NCBI GenBank assembly: GCA_017517805.1
Contig: JAFWYD010000077.1
Span: 1 to 55,757, forward strand
Length of the DNA stretch: 55,757 nucleotides
Origin: Akkermansia sp.
GTDB lineage: Bacteria > Verrucomicrobiota > Verrucomicrobiia > Verrucomicrobiales > Akkermansiaceae
Direction: 5' to 3'
Positions 8,196-19,195 of this stretch are shown here, piece by piece; position 1 is the stretch's first letter, and each line of letters opens with the position of its first letter. Under the pieces are notes generated by a model. It ran no database searches. It worked only from the letters and a program-made list of their open reading frames with translations, and was not told the DNA's origin. The translations under genes were made by a program, and so were the position numbers.

Positions 8196-11100
8196 ATGAA
8201 ACCAGACCACCAGACATCCGAATCTGTTCGAATGGAATTTGCAAGCACCCCCTCAGCGCCCCGGCTCGGGTGGTTGAAGTACTTTATGACAGCCCTGGGC
8301 ATGGGTGTGGCGGCGGGGCAGGAGACCCTGCTGAATTACTGGTTCATTTACAGCGAAGACATGCCGCCCGTGGAGCCCCCGAAGGTGGTGCGGGTAATCG
8401 GCGAGAAAGGCGAGAAGGTAGAGCCCGTGTACGCCAATGCTGCGGAGTCTCCAGAGGTTCTGGAGGCTCGCCGGAAGCGCGAACTGATACTGCGCACGGA
8501 AGCGGTGCAGCTGGCCCGGGATTTGATAGCGGATGGCAAGCAGCCGGATGTGGCTTATGAGGAAGCCTGGGTGAGGGTGTATCACCGCCACATGCAGCGC
8601 AAGGATCTGCAGCGCGACGGGTCGGAGCTGGAGGCATTGCTGGAGCGCCTGGCAACCGAAGGTGCTTCTGTGGAGCTTTCTGAGGAGGAATTAAACCAGA
8701 TTCTGCACATGTTGCTGGCAGATGAAGACCGCCTCGATACCGAAGAGGGCCGCCGGCTGCTCGACCACATAGCCGCCCGGCTTCGCGCCATAGGGTATGG
8801 CTTCGGAAAAGTTGCGCGGAATGACGGGCTCATGGCTCTTTTCTACGATGGTATGCAGCACGGCATGCATTCGTATGCAGCCTACCGCGATGCCTTGTTC
8901 AAGACGTACCGCGACCGCATCGTGCATCATGACCTGGTGGGCTACCGAGCTCCATGGGGGGCAGGGCTGGGGGGGAGTGTGCGCTATTGGCAGGCACCCC
9001 TCAGGCCGGGGCGCACGCTGGCCAGCGGCACCGTGCTGCTTCCGGGGAAATCGGCCGGGTCAGGCAATAAGAAGAACCCCTTCCTGGCAACGGCTCCGCC
9101 AGCCTCGACTGACAGGCCGGATGAGGAGAATCCGCAGGAAACGGCCCGGAAATCATACACCGATGAGGAGGAACTCTCACCGGTTCCGGGTGCCTGGATG
9201 CCGGAGGCTGGCTCTTCCGGTTCCGGCAGCGCCTCCACGGGGGCCTATGTTGCAGCACCGAGAGCCGTTGCCGCGGCTCAGCCGGACCTTACGGTGACCA
9301 ATAGGGCTGCGCTCTATTTCAACAGCGATGGCCTGACAGCCAACGGCCCCACGGTGATACGCCGTAAGAGTGGCTGGTTCGGGTCCGGAGATACCTATTC
9401 GCTGGATGCAACCGGTTCCTACGACAATGCCAGCTGGGGTACACTCTCCAATACCGGAACCACGGATTACTGGCATGTCAGCGGCACGAGTGTCAGCTGG
9501 GAGCAGAAAGGCAGCATGTTCAACCGTTATTACCTCGCAACGCTCAGCAATGGTTCCGTTTCAAAGAAGCTGAATGCGATACAGCTCGATGGTGGCAACG
9601 AGCTATACATGGGGGGAAGCGATTATAAGGGGACACTCCTGGTCAACGCCAGCAGCGAAGCTGCCTATCTGGGCTCATACAGCCCTGCGGGTGTGGTGTA
9701 TGGCATGGGAGCACTTTCGGGGACGGGTACGCTCCGGTTCATGGCGCATGGAAGCAGCAAGCATGCTTCCATATACTCATTCAATGATGCTGGTGCCAGC
9801 AGCAGCGCCTGGTTCAGCGGCACGGTGGAGTTCGGTGCCTCTCAGGAGGGAATCATCGAGTTGGACCTTGGTCTGGCTGGCGCGACTTCTGCCTGGCAGA
9901 ATGTGGTGTTTGACCTCACGCCGCAGGCTGGCCCGGGGCATGAAACCACAGCAGGGGATACTGCGTCCGGAGTCATCCTGAACATCCGCGACCATGTGAC
10001 GATTGGCGGTCTGGAGGGAGGTAGCGCGTTCAGCACCGTGACGAGTGAATCCGGTGATGCTTTCTACACTCTCACGATGGGTGTGGCCGATGCCGGGCAG
10101 GATTTCATCTATAGCGGCACCTTCAACGGTGATTACTACACGACCGCTACGGTCTCCCAGAGCAGCTCTGCCGGGCTCGCCCTGGTGAAGGTGGGCGCCA
10201 ACCAGCAGACCTATACCCAGGATGTCACCAAGGATAGCAACCGACTGCGCTCAGTTGATGTGCAGGGGGGTGAACTGCGCTTCGATGATGATGGCGCGTA
10301 CTACGATAACAGTTATACCAAATCGCTCACGGTGCGCTTTGCTTCGGTGAGCGGTAGCGGCAAGCTGCTGGCAAAGAACCTGACCGTGCATGGCGAGCTG
10401 ACGGATACGCCTGCTTTCAATGTGACCGGGGGTGAGGTGCATGTGAATGAAAATATCGTGGTTTCCACGAACCTGACCACCCCGCATGACCTGACTGCGG
10501 CCGGCAGCATGGGGGTCAGCGGCGATGCTCGTGTCACCACCACGAATCTGCTGGTCAACAAGCATCTGGATGTGACCGGTGCGAATACCCGGGTCGATGT
10601 CTCGGGACAGCTGGAGACCGGTTCTGTGGCGGTGTCCACCGGGGCAGAGCTTCATGCTGGTGATGTGAAGGTTGTCAACTGGCTCGAAATCGGCCAGGAG
10701 TCATATTCCCCGGGTGCAAGCCTGAGTGATCGTCCGTTCCTGGAGAGTAGCGGCGAGCTGACCGCAGGCGAATTGCGCCTGCGTTCCAACGGTGTGCTGG
10801 TGACCACGGGCGGGGCTCAGATTACCTCATCATCCCACATTCACGGCGGGGCTGTGTGGATGATGGAGGGAAGCAATAACAAACTGCACAACTCCCTGGT
10901 TCTGGAAGACCTGAATGTGGGGGCATTCTCCCTCAAGGATGAGGATGCCAGCGTGCGGCGTGATGCTGAGTACCCCCACACGATACCTTCGGATTGTCCC
11001 GTCCTCACGCTGCCCAAATACGTGAACGTGGCCGACAACGGGTGGGGGAATGCCGGCCAGCCCCTGTTTGACCTGAGCGGTGTGGCGCTTGATTTCTGCG

Positions 11101-14100
11101 AAGATGTCATCATCTCCGGTCTGTCGTTTAATCTGGCAGAGGGCTCCGTCATCACCCTGGCCAGCACCAGCGCCGAGCAGGGCGGCTGGTTCCTGGATTC
11201 ATCGTACTCGGATAGCTCGGTAGCTTCGGTGCGTTTCAACCAGGGCGGGTATGTCTGGCATGGCCAGCTCGGCTACGATGAGGCGGGCAACATCATTGCC
11301 ACAATCCTGCATAAAACCGAGCAGCCCTTCACCATGAACGATGGCGATGTGACCTACATCGAAATGCGGCAGGATGCCACGGCACCTGCCTTGCCCCACC
11401 TGGCCTATACGGATGGCAGCTACAGCTCCTCTTCCGGCTGGTCGGGTACGGAGGTGCCCTCGGGCGAGTTGTTGCAGTTCGGCAATGTGCAGATGAATGG
11501 TGGTGCCCATTTGTACATGGGGGAGGATGTCACTCTTGAGTTCGATGAGAATGACCCCACCAAGTTGCTGGTGGACCACCGCGGTCACCGCAACTTCGGC
11601 GGCAAGATTACCGTGGTGGCAGGGGAGGAACCAGCCTTCCTGCATGGCCAGATGGACAACTGGGGCAAATGGTCACTGTATGGCCACCTGGGTGGTGGCG
11701 GTGAGCTCAAGCTGGTCTCGCACAACAACGCAGCTGAGAATTCCAGCTCCACCACCGGTCCGACCACTTCTTCCACAACCGATGAGAACGGAGTCACCAC
11801 CACTACCAGCACTACGGTGAAGACCACGGTGCATGGTGTTGCCTCGGTGTTCTCGTTCAGCAGCGTCACCGCCCCGGATGACTGGTTCGATGGCACCCTG
11901 AGTCTCGATGATGTCAACGGCGGCATTGTCCAGCTGAATGTGGGCAATGTGAATATCGCCGGTGCAGGTGATACCCGCTGGAAGGACACGCTTATCGACC
12001 TGACCCACCAGCAGGTGTACGACCCCGCTACAAAGGAGACAATCACAAACAGCGGTGCTACCCTGGTGCTGGCGATTGAGGGGAATACCTCCATCCGCGG
12101 TATCAATGGTGATAATTCCGATACTTATATCGTGGCTGCCCAGCCTGCAGGCTCCACCCAGGCTCCCTTTGTGCTGACCGTGGGTGAGGATGCGGCTGGT
12201 TCTCACTATGATTTTGCCGGCACCGTGGGCTCGGGACTCTACTTCCAGGGTGGTGAGGCCTCTACCGTGGTGACAACGGTGCAGACTACCCGCCGCGAGA
12301 ATAATACCTCGACCACGCTGCCAGAGGTGACCACGACGGTCGATAAGAATGCCTACACCACCAGCACGAGTGCTCTGAGCCTGGTGAAGGTGGGGGCCAA
12401 TACGCAGGAGTTCAGCGGCTCAGTATACCTGAACCAGGTGCAGGTGCAGGAAGGGCAGCTCTCCCTCAGCGGCAAGGCCGTGGCCGACCGTATTTCGGTA
12501 AGCGATGGCGCGACCTTGCTTACCAACGAGTTGCAGGTCGACACGATGACGCTCCAGGGTGGGGCAACCTGGCTGCTGCCGGCTGGTACCTTGACTGAGG
12601 CCGAGAAGGAGGCATCCTACGGGGTGGTGTTTTATGTGGAGGATGTGTTCCGGGATGATGGAGCGCACCACATCACGCTGGGCTCGGGTACCAGCGAAAG
12701 TACGGCCGAATGGCAGGTGAGCCAGAATATCGGTATCGTGGGTACGGGCAGCTGGATCGAGGATGCAGGCCCCATCTTCCAGTTGAACAATGTGAAGCCG
12801 CTGCTGAATACCCCGCATGTGGTGGATGGTTTGCGCGGTATCACCGGGGGCGCTGTGATTGAGGTCTTCTCTGGTGCAACGGGCAGCTTTACCTTCCAGG
12901 AGAACATGGTGATGGTTTCCGATGGAAATGGTAATTTCTACGATGCTGTGTATGAGTATAACCCCTCTACGAAAATCATCAGCTTGCGCCTGAGTGATGT
13001 GGCCTCCAATTATGGTATCGTGGTGACTGAGCAGGAGGTCTACAAGGATTTGAAGGGCTACATCTGGAGCGGTGAGAATAATGGCCATACTGTGAACGAT
13101 GTGCACTACATCAACATGGTCATGGGTGAGGTGTGGCGTGCCGATGGCTCGGCCTTCAACACCGGCTGGCACGAGCAGCGCGCCGAAGACAGCGCCATGA
13201 CCGATATCGGTGTCTACAAAAACGGCCACGATGTGTATTTCATGGATACCAACGTGCATGGTGAGTCTGAGTCTCACCGCCGTGTCGATATCAGCGGCGA
13301 GGTGGCCCCTGGCCATATCTACGTGATGGCCGATGAGAATCCGGGCTATGTGCGCTCCTCCGACCAGGCCCAGATGGAATATGCCTACGCCTTTGTTTCG
13401 ACTGATGGCACCGGCTGCATCACCGATTTCGGGAAAACGCCGACCTCTATCACTAAGACGGGCGACGGTTTGCTGGTGCTGAACTTGCGCAACACCTTCA
13501 CCGGTGGTATCGATGTGCAGGATGGTGGTTTGTACCTGGCCTCCGTCGGCGCGGCAGGCACGGGCAGACTCACTTTCCATACCGATGAGCGCTGGTATCA
13601 GCACGTGGTCAATACGGACTATGTGCTTGACTACGAGCAATGGCGCACCGGTGCGGAATTGATGGTTTGCTACGCGTTTGATACCAATGCTTTGTCTGCC
13701 TTTCGCGGCTCGGCGCTGGGTAATGATATTGTGCTGACCAGCAGCGACCCGGACAAGGGTGGGCGTTTTACGGTATCCTTTGCCTATGCCGGGTACAATG
13801 TGGATGCCTCCGGCGGTGACCATGCCAACCTGCCGCGCCACTGGCGCAACCTGACCCTTTCCGGTGCGCTGGTTGGCACGGGTGACCGGCGCGATGTGCT
13901 GGCTCTCACCGGGTATTCCTCCACCTGGAAGAGCGGCGATGACCAGAGCTATGTCACGGTGCTGACCCTCAATGAAGATACGGCGGGTGATGCCTACGAA
14001 CGGAATGATGCCGGGCAGATTATCAACCGCTTCAACGGCACGGTGATTCTGGAGAACACCATCAATACCTCCCCGCTGGTTTCCAACAAGCTGGATTCCC

Positions 14101-17100
14101 GCACGGCTGGTTCGGTGCAGGTGGTGCTCAAGGGCGATAAGCTGATTGATGCCACGCTGGATATGTCCCGCGAAAGTGTGCTTTCTCCCTTCGATAACGG
14201 TTATGACCGCGATGGTGATCGTGTGGCCGACCTGCGCCAGACCTACAACAATATCCTGGTGCTGAATGGCGATGCCACCGTGCGCGGCCTCTATGCTGAC
14301 TTCCGGGGCTCGGGTTGGGATTACCCGGAGTCGGCAACCATCAGCAATGGTGACCATGCCAACTATGTGTTCGAAGATAAGCTACCGCAGAATGATGAGG
14401 TGTGGCATGTGCGTGTGCTGACCTCGGGCGAAAATACGCTGCGCCTCGGCAGTTATGGCGATACCGCCAACACGGGGACCTACGTCTATTCCGGCGCTAT
14501 GGGCTTCGGGCAGTCCTACGTGGGTACCTCACAGGGCCACATCCCCTGGGGCGATGGCTTCTTCAACCACACGAATTCCTCCTGGAAATACGGCGGCCAC
14601 GAAATGGGTACTGAGACGCTCAGCCTCATCAAGAGCAGCGCGTCGAAGCAGTATATCCACACCGCTCTGCTGAACGATGTTTCGGTGTATGAAGGTAAGC
14701 TGGGTTTCAACAGCCTGCAGCTCAAGGGCAACATGAACCTGGTGGGTGGCTCCAATCTGGCGCTTGGCGTGACGGAGGGCGATACGGACTGGACGGAGAT
14801 TACGTCCCGCTCCTCTTCCGTGATGGCGACTTCCAAGGTCGATAACGGGGCATACGCCAAGGTGCTTACATCGGAGGATGTGACGCTCAACGCCGGCAAA
14901 ACGCTTACTGTGATTACTCTGGGTACGACCACGCACCCGGACACGGAAGAGACGGTGCCCACCACCGCCGTGGTTGATGGCAATGTGATTATGGCGGAAG
15001 GCTCCGCTCTCACCTTCCGCACAAATGACATTCTGCCGTATTCGATTCAGGCAAAGACCTATGATACTGCGGGTAATGTAACCGGGATTGTGAAGACGTC
15101 AGGACATGAGGATTCCATCCGTCCCTTGCTGGATATCAATGGAACGCTGACCCTCATGGACGCGGAGAACATGGCGATCACCCTCACCGGTACCAACTTC
15201 TCCATGGATGTGTTCAGCAACAAGAAGTACTACCTTGCTGAGGCTGATTCCATCCTGATTTACAACGAAACGGAGTCTCGCTATGAGGATGAAACGTCCT
15301 TTATCCCGCGTACGATTTCGCTGGGCTACGGCTATTTCGGTACCTTGTACACGGTTGGCACGAAAGGTTCATCGCTGGGCGATGGTGATTCCGCGAGCCG
15401 GGACTACTTGGTCATGTCCATCACCGGCGACCCGCGCCGCACCTGGTCCGGCCATGTGGCGCAGATTGCGGCCGATGACGATGAAACGCGGGATGCTCAC
15501 GTCTGGTTTACCACGACCACGGCTCCGACCGAGAATCAGTATGACTACCGCTGGAAGGAAAACAAGGCATTCCAGGAGGGGCTGGTGGTGTTGTTCGGCA
15601 ACTTGTATGAACCGGTGAGCTGGTCTGTTACCTCTAAGCTGCAGAGTGACCAGACCGTGCTGGTGAAGGAGGATGTGCTGCACGATGGTACCACCGTGCG
15701 CGACCGTGGCAATGGCCTGGCTACTGCGTACGATGAGTATGATTTCCAGATTGATCGCAATTCCCTGGAGGCATTTACCAATGAAGAGGTGGCAGATGCT
15801 GCCGGGAAGGGGTATAACCTGGAGTATCAGGCTGTTCGTGTAGAGGGATTGGTGGCTCCGTTCTCCCTGATTATTAATTCTGAGTACTACAAGCACGGTG
15901 CAAATGCCAGCGGAAAATATGTCGTGCAGATTGAGAATGAGGATGGTGGCTTGCTGCATGTGGATGACACCAACTATTATTTCTATGCCGCAGGGGACCC
16001 GATTCTGGATGCCAAGGGCAACGTGATTTCCGAAACGGCTGGTAGCATTACCGATGCTGTCTCCGTTCCCGAAGGCCTTGCCATCGATACCAACTGGAAG
16101 ACCATGCTGCACAAGAGCGGTACCGGCACTACCGTGATGGCGCTGGATAACAGTTATTCCGGTGGTTCCATCCTCCAGGGCGGGCGTCTGGTGATGCAGC
16201 ACCGCAATGCTCTGGGTACGGGGACGGTCACGCTCATGAACGGGGCTCTGCTGCAAGGCGATTTCCTGGATGAGAATGTCTCGGATTCAGGCAATAACTA
16301 CCTGGGCAAGGCTATGGATACGACCACGATTCACAACCAGGTGGTGGTGAATGTCTATGCCGACCCGGATGATTCGTACCGGTCGATTATTGATGGCCGC
16401 CTGGCAAACAGTTATGATAAGAAACTGGTGCTGACCACGCTGGTGGGTGAGGCTGATACGGTGTTGCAGCTGAATGGTGTAGGCCTGTCGGCTGAGGATG
16501 CAGAGCGCCTGTACGGCGATTCTGAAATGTATCGCTACGGGGTGTTCAAGGTGCTCGATCCCAGCAAGTTCCTGGGTACGGTTACCATGAGTGGCCACGA
16601 GTGGGGCGCTGAGGGTACAGATAAGACCGTGGGTGGCCGGGTGCAGCTCGATATCATGAGTACCACAAAGTCTGACCCCGGCGCAGATTGGACTAATGCC
16701 TCTGTGGACCTCTCGGTGAATGTGGGTACGGAGCGCACCGTGCTGGCGCTGGATGCCACGGGCGAAGTGGACCCCGATCCCGATAAGGGGTATGAGTGGT
16801 GCGTGCTCAACAGTATCACTGGCTCTATCAATACCGCAACCGGTACGTCGAGTGTGCTGAATATCAGCGCTCACAACGAGGTGACCCTGGTGCTGACGGG
16901 CTCCCGCAATGGCGACTACCACGGCGTGATGGGCTATGGTGATTTCCAGGTGGCGGTGAACTACGGTGGTTATGCCGAAGCTCTGCAAGGCACCACCCAG
17001 CATCACTACGGGGCCAAGGACTGGGGGGCTCTGAACCTGATCAAGCAGGGGGCGGGCACCACGCAGCGAGTGCGTCGCGCCTGGCTCAATGAGGTGATTA

Positions 17101-18974
17101 TCGAAGGCGGCGATTTCCATGTGGAGGAAGCGCTGGTGGCAGGCTCGCTGACAACCGGTGGCGGCAAGCGTATCATGGTGGGTGATCTGGATGCCTCTTC
17201 TCTCTACGCTCTGACGGTGGGGGCTGGTGGTGTGCTGGCCATGAACACGGAGTTCAATGTCTCCGGTACCAAGCAGGATGCCTGGACCGGTATCAGCGCT
17301 GGTACGACGGAGGGTGACTCTACCAGGGAGGCAGGCTGGGTGCTCCTCGAGAATGGTGCCACACTTTCTGCCCGTGAGGACTGGTACACCCGCAAGCAGG
17401 TTGATTTCGAAACGAATGCCTCCGTGACCATCAATACGCACAATTTCACCATCGACCCCTACATCCTGAGTGAAGATTGCGATGATGACAAATTCCTGAA
17501 GCAGCGGGAAATCAGCCATATTATCCAACTGTTGGGTACGGTGACGGGTCTGAATGTCACCCTGACGCTTAACAACTGGAAGACGGATCCCACGAATCAG
17601 GTAGATGCCGACATGGAGATGAATGCGGTAAATTATCCTGATACGTACACCGTATCCCGGGATGTGGGTTATGTGGCGCTCAATGACCTCAACGACTTTA
17701 CCGGCACCAGCCAGGTGAAGATTGAGGATATGACGGTGCTGCAGATTCTCAACAACAATGGGGGCGTGAAGTCCGCGGTCTCGATTGCGGTGGAAGGCAA
17801 GAATGCCACCATGCAGATTGTGGACCAGGTGGCCAGCTATGAGAAGTCAGATTCTCCGGTGCGTTCCAATACCATGGTGCAGTATATCCACAACCTGAAG
17901 CTCGGGGCAGATGTGTTCGATTACAATGCTGAGCTGGATGATGCCGCTTCCTCAGACCCGTATCTGCGCCAGAATAACGGTCAGCTCGTGCTGGGCGGCA
18001 TGGAACAGACCACTCTGAAGGATTTGGATAATGAGCGCCTGACCGCCCCGGACCTGGCCGGTATGCAGGTGCAGATTACCTCCAGGCATGCGGGCGCTAA
18101 CCAGGACAGGCAGAACCTGGTCGGTGAGGTGAATCGGTTGAATGTGGATATGACCGGAACGGCGGTGCGCATGGGCGGCGAGTCCAACCAGAGGGCAGAG
18201 CTCATCAACACGCACGTGGATATGGAGAATATGCAGGTGGCTCACACGGTACACAATACGGACCTTGTGAACTCGCTCGTGCACCTGCGCGAAAACTGCA
18301 TGGTGAACCTGGCTGATTCGGTGCTGGTGGATTATCAATCTTCGGTGCACGGGTTCAGCGTGGATGCCTCGGTGCTGACTCCTGATGACCCAATGGTACA
18401 GCGCGATGCTGGCGGCAACCTGGTGGGCGGTGGCCCGAAGTTGGCAGATTCGCTCATTTCCAAGGCTCGCGTGACGGAAGTGAACACCTCTGTCGCCACG
18501 ACGGTGCAGATGACCTTTGCTGATTTCAAGGACGGTAACCCTCAAAACAACGTCTATACCGCAGGTAGTGCCCGGATTCTGGTGCTGCTGGCCGATCAGT
18601 TCCAGGGGGTGGATGTGGGTGGCAATGGCCTCACCATCCAGCTTCACGAGGATAACTGGACCTCATTGGTTGAGCGCACAAATGCTGATTTCATCGCCAT
18701 CCAGATGGGTGGTGGCTCCGGTGCTTTCTATTACGAGGTTGATAACCGCAGCTCTTTTGCGCAGATGCTGGATTCCCAGTTTGTTCTGCGCGATGCGCAG
18801 GGCAATCAGAAATCCGGTATGTGGGTGACCTCTACCGATGTGTCGCAGGCCGCAGGGACGGAGGTTTCCCAATACATGCTCTATTTCCAGGTGCAGGTGC
18901 CCGAACCTTGCACCACGACGCTGAGCCTGGCGGCGCTTGCTGCACTCTGCGCACGCAGACGCAGAAGAGGGTGA
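8196..18974 (+). CDS. Giant beta-helical PEP-CTERM surface protein (3592 aa)
   Basis: The C-terminus VPEP..LSLAALAALCARRRRRG is a PEP-CTERM sorting signal: VPEP motif, hydrophobic stretch, arginine cluster. Such proteins are processed by an exosortase. No outer-membrane barrel domain is present. Residues 1-60 lack a standard signal peptide; a hydrophobic patch lies at about 29-53. Residues 60-260 look alpha-helical and charged, then a Gly/Ser/Pro linker leads into Thr/Gly/Asn/Asp-rich beta-helix sequence to the end. I see four long modules: an F.GTV-type motif near residues 539, 1231, 1946 and 2792, each followed by an L(A/S/N)L(V/I)K..A..Q motif near 661, 1394, 2142 and 2946. ATG 8196 is the first ATG after the predicted transcription start; ATG 8232 is an alternative. 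Likely role is adhesion or surface structure, by family analogy only. Confidence 0.9.
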   Translation: MKPDHQTSESVRMEFASTPSAPRLGWLKYFMTALGMGVAAGQETLLNYWFIYSEDMPPVEPPKVVRVIGEKGEKVEPVYANAAESPEVLEARRKRELILRTEAVQLARDLIADGKQPDVAYEEAWVRVYHRHMQRKDLQRDGSELEALLERLATEGASVELSEEELNQILHMLLADEDRLDTEEGRRLLDHIAARLRAIGYGFGKVARNDGLMALFYDGMQHGMHSYAAYRDALFKTYRDRIVHHDLVGYRAPWGAGLGGSVRYWQAPLRPGRTLASGTVLLPGKSAGSGNKKNPFLATAPPASTDRPDEENPQETARKSYTDEEELSPVPGAWMPEAGSSGSGSASTGAYVAAPRAVAAAQPDLTVTNRAALYFNSDGLTANGPTVIRRKSGWFGSGDTYSLDATGSYDNASWGTLSNTGTTDYWHVSGTSVSWEQKGSMFNRYYLATLSNGSVSKKLNAIQLDGGNELYMGGSDYKGTLLVNASSEAAYLGSYSPAGVVYGMGALSGTGTLRFMAHGSSKHASIYSFNDAGASSSAWFSGTVEFGASQEGIIELDLGLAGATSAWQNVVFDLTPQAGPGHETTAGDTASGVILNIRDHVTIGGLEGGSAFSTVTSESGDAFYTLTMGVADAGQDFIYSGTFNGDYYTTATVSQSSSAGLALVKVGANQQTYTQDVTKDSNRLRSVDVQGGELRFDDDGAYYDNSYTKSLTVRFASVSGSGKLLAKNLTVHGELTDTPAFNVTGGEVHVNENIVVSTNLTTPHDLTAAGSMGVSGDARVTTTNLLVNKHLDVTGANTRVDVSGQLETGSVAVSTGAELHAGDVKVVNWLEIGQESYSPGASLSDRPFLESSGELTAGELRLRSNGVLVTTGGAQITSSSHIHGGAVWMMEGSNNKLHNSLVLEDLNVGAFSLKDEDASVRRDAEYPHTIPSDCPVLTLPKYVNVADNGWGNAGQPLFDLSGVALDFCEDVIISGLSFNLAEGSVITLASTSAEQGGWFLDSSYSDSSVASVRFNQGGYVWHGQLGYDEAGNIIATILHKTEQPFTMNDGDVTYIEMRQDATAPALPHLAYTDGSYSSSSGWSGTEVPSGELLQFGNVQMNGGAHLYMGEDVTLEFDENDPTKLLVDHRGHRNFGGKITVVAGEEPAFLHGQMDNWGKWSLYGHLGGGGELKLVSHNNAAENSSSTTGPTTSSTTDENGVTTTTSTTVKTTVHGVASVFSFSSVTAPDDWFDGTLSLDDVNGGIVQLNVGNVNIAGAGDTRWKDTLIDLTHQQVYDPATKETITNSGATLVLAIEGNTSIRGINGDNSDTYIVAAQPAGSTQAPFVLTVGEDAAGSHYDFAGTVGSGLYFQGGEASTVVTTVQTTRRENNTSTTLPEVTTTVDKNAYTTSTSALSLVKVGANTQEFSGSVYLNQVQVQEGQLSLSGKAVADRISVSDGATLLTNELQVDTMTLQGGATWLLPAGTLTEAEKEASYGVVFYVEDVFRDDGAHHITLGSGTSESTAEWQVSQNIGIVGTGSWIEDAGPIFQLNNVKPLLNTPHVVDGLRGITGGAVIEVFSGATGSFTFQENMVMVSDGNGNFYDAVYEYNPSTKIISLRLSDVASNYGIVVTEQEVYKDLKGYIWSGENNGHTVNDVHYINMVMGEVWRADGSAFNTGWHEQRAEDSAMTDIGVYKNGHDVYFMDTNVHGESESHRRVDISGEVAPGHIYVMADENPGYVRSSDQAQMEYAYAFVSTDGTGCITDFGKTPTSITKTGDGLLVLNLRNTFTGGIDVQDGGLYLASVGAAGTGRLTFHTDERWYQHVVNTDYVLDYEQWRTGAELMVCYAFDTNALSAFRGSALGNDIVLTSSDPDKGGRFTVSFAYAGYNVDASGGDHANLPRHWRNLTLSGALVGTGDRRDVLALTGYSSTWKSGDDQSYVTVLTLNEDTAGDAYERNDAGQIINRFNGTVILENTINTSPLVSNKLDSRTAGSVQVVLKGDKLIDATLDMSRESVLSPFDNGYDRDGDRVADLRQTYNNILVLNGDATVRGLYADFRGSGWDYPESATISNGDHANYVFEDKLPQNDEVWHVRVLTSGENTLRLGSYGDTANTGTYVYSGAMGFGQSYVGTSQGHIPWGDGFFNHTNSSWKYGGHEMGTETLSLIKSSASKQYIHTALLNDVSVYEGKLGFNSLQLKGNMNLVGGSNLALGVTEGDTDWTEITSRSSSVMATSKVDNGAYAKVLTSEDVTLNAGKTLTVITLGTTTHPDTEETVPTTAVVDGNVIMAEGSALTFRTNDILPYSIQAKTYDTAGNVTGIVKTSGHEDSIRPLLDINGTLTLMDAENMAITLTGTNFSMDVFSNKKYYLAEADSILIYNETESRYEDETSFIPRTISLGYGYFGTLYTVGTKGSSLGDGDSASRDYLVMSITGDPRRTWSGHVAQIAADDDETRDAHVWFTTTTAPTENQYDYRWKENKAFQEGLVVLFGNLYEPVSWSVTSKLQSDQTVLVKEDVLHDGTTVRDRGNGLATAYDEYDFQIDRNSLEAFTNEEVADAAGKGYNLEYQAVRVEGLVAPFSLIINSEYYKHGANASGKYVVQIENEDGGLLHVDDTNYYFYAAGDPILDAKGNVISETAGSITDAVSVPEGLAIDTNWKTMLHKSGTGTTVMALDNSYSGGSILQGGRLVMQHRNALGTGTVTLMNGALLQGDFLDENVSDSGNNYLGKAMDTTTIHNQVVVNVYADPDDSYRSIIDGRLANSYDKKLVLTTLVGEADTVLQLNGVGLSAEDAERLYGDSEMYRYGVFKVLDPSKFLGTVTMSGHEWGAEGTDKTVGGRVQLDIMSTTKSDPGADWTNASVDLSVNVGTERTVLALDATGEVDPDPDKGYEWCVLNSITGSINTATGTSSVLNISAHNEVTLVLTGSRNGDYHGVMGYGDFQVAVNYGGYAEALQGTTQHHYGAKDWGALNLIKQGAGTTQRVRRAWLNEVIIEGGDFHVEEALVAGSLTTGGGKRIMVGDLDASSLYALTVGAGGVLAMNTEFNVSGTKQDAWTGISAGTTEGDSTREAGWVLLENGATLSAREDWYTRKQVDFETNASVTINTHNFTIDPYILSEDCDDDKFLKQREISHIIQLLGTVTGLNVTLTLNNWKTDPTNQVDADMEMNAVNYPDTYTVSRDVGYVALNDLNDFTGTSQVKIEDMTVLQILNNNGGVKSAVSIAVEGKNATMQIVDQVASYEKSDSPVRSNTMVQYIHNLKLGADVFDYNAELDDAASSDPYLRQNNGQLVLGGMEQTTLKDLDNERLTAPDLAGMQVQITSRHAGANQDRQNLVGEVNRLNVDMTGTAVRMGGESNQRAELINTHVDMENMQVAHTVHNTDLVNSLVHLRENCMVNLADSVLVDYQSSVHGFSVDASVLTPDDPMVQRDAGGNLVGGGPKLADSLISKARVTEVNTSVATTVQMTFADFKDGNPQNNVYTAGSARILVLLADQFQGVDVGGNGLTIQLHEDNWTSLVERTNADFIAIQMGGGSGAFYYEVDNRSSFAQMLDSQFVLRDAQGNQKSGMWVTSTDVSQAAGTEVSQYMLYFQVQVPEPCTTTLSLAALAALCARRRRRG

Positions 18975-18996
18975 GGCTGGTTGTCGTGTGGCAGCG

Positions 18997-19030
18997 CCCC
19001 GCCGTCGCCGGATTATTTCCGGCGGCGGGG
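18997..19030 (+). terminator. GC-rich hairpin after the giant gene
   Basis: CCCCGCC-gtc-GCCGGA / TCCGGC-GGCGGGG with a TTATT loop and a 3-base bulge. No T tract follows. Confidence 0.6.
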
Positions 19031-19160
19031 GTATGGGGTGCATCGATAGATAGATGAGTCGCAAGCAGCTTGCTCCAAATAGTCAATCGTAAATCGATGC
19101 GTCCCGAGACCTTAGGGAATATACATATTGCTGCAATGCTTTCTCTGACTGTCTTTGTGC

Positions 19161-19189
19161 TTGCGTGTGTTCGAGGGCAGGTGTAGAAT
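19161..19189 (+). promoter_or_regulatory. Promoter for the M20 peptidase (leaderless type)
   Basis: TTGCGT (19161-19166), 17-base spacer, TAGAAT (19184-19189), only 6 bases before ATG 19196. Confidence 0.75.
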
Positions 19190-19195
19190 GCTGTC

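Noticed and set aside
12420..14357. 645-residue antisense frame within the giant gene
   Set aside because: No start context or domain; composition is typical of a complement shadow.
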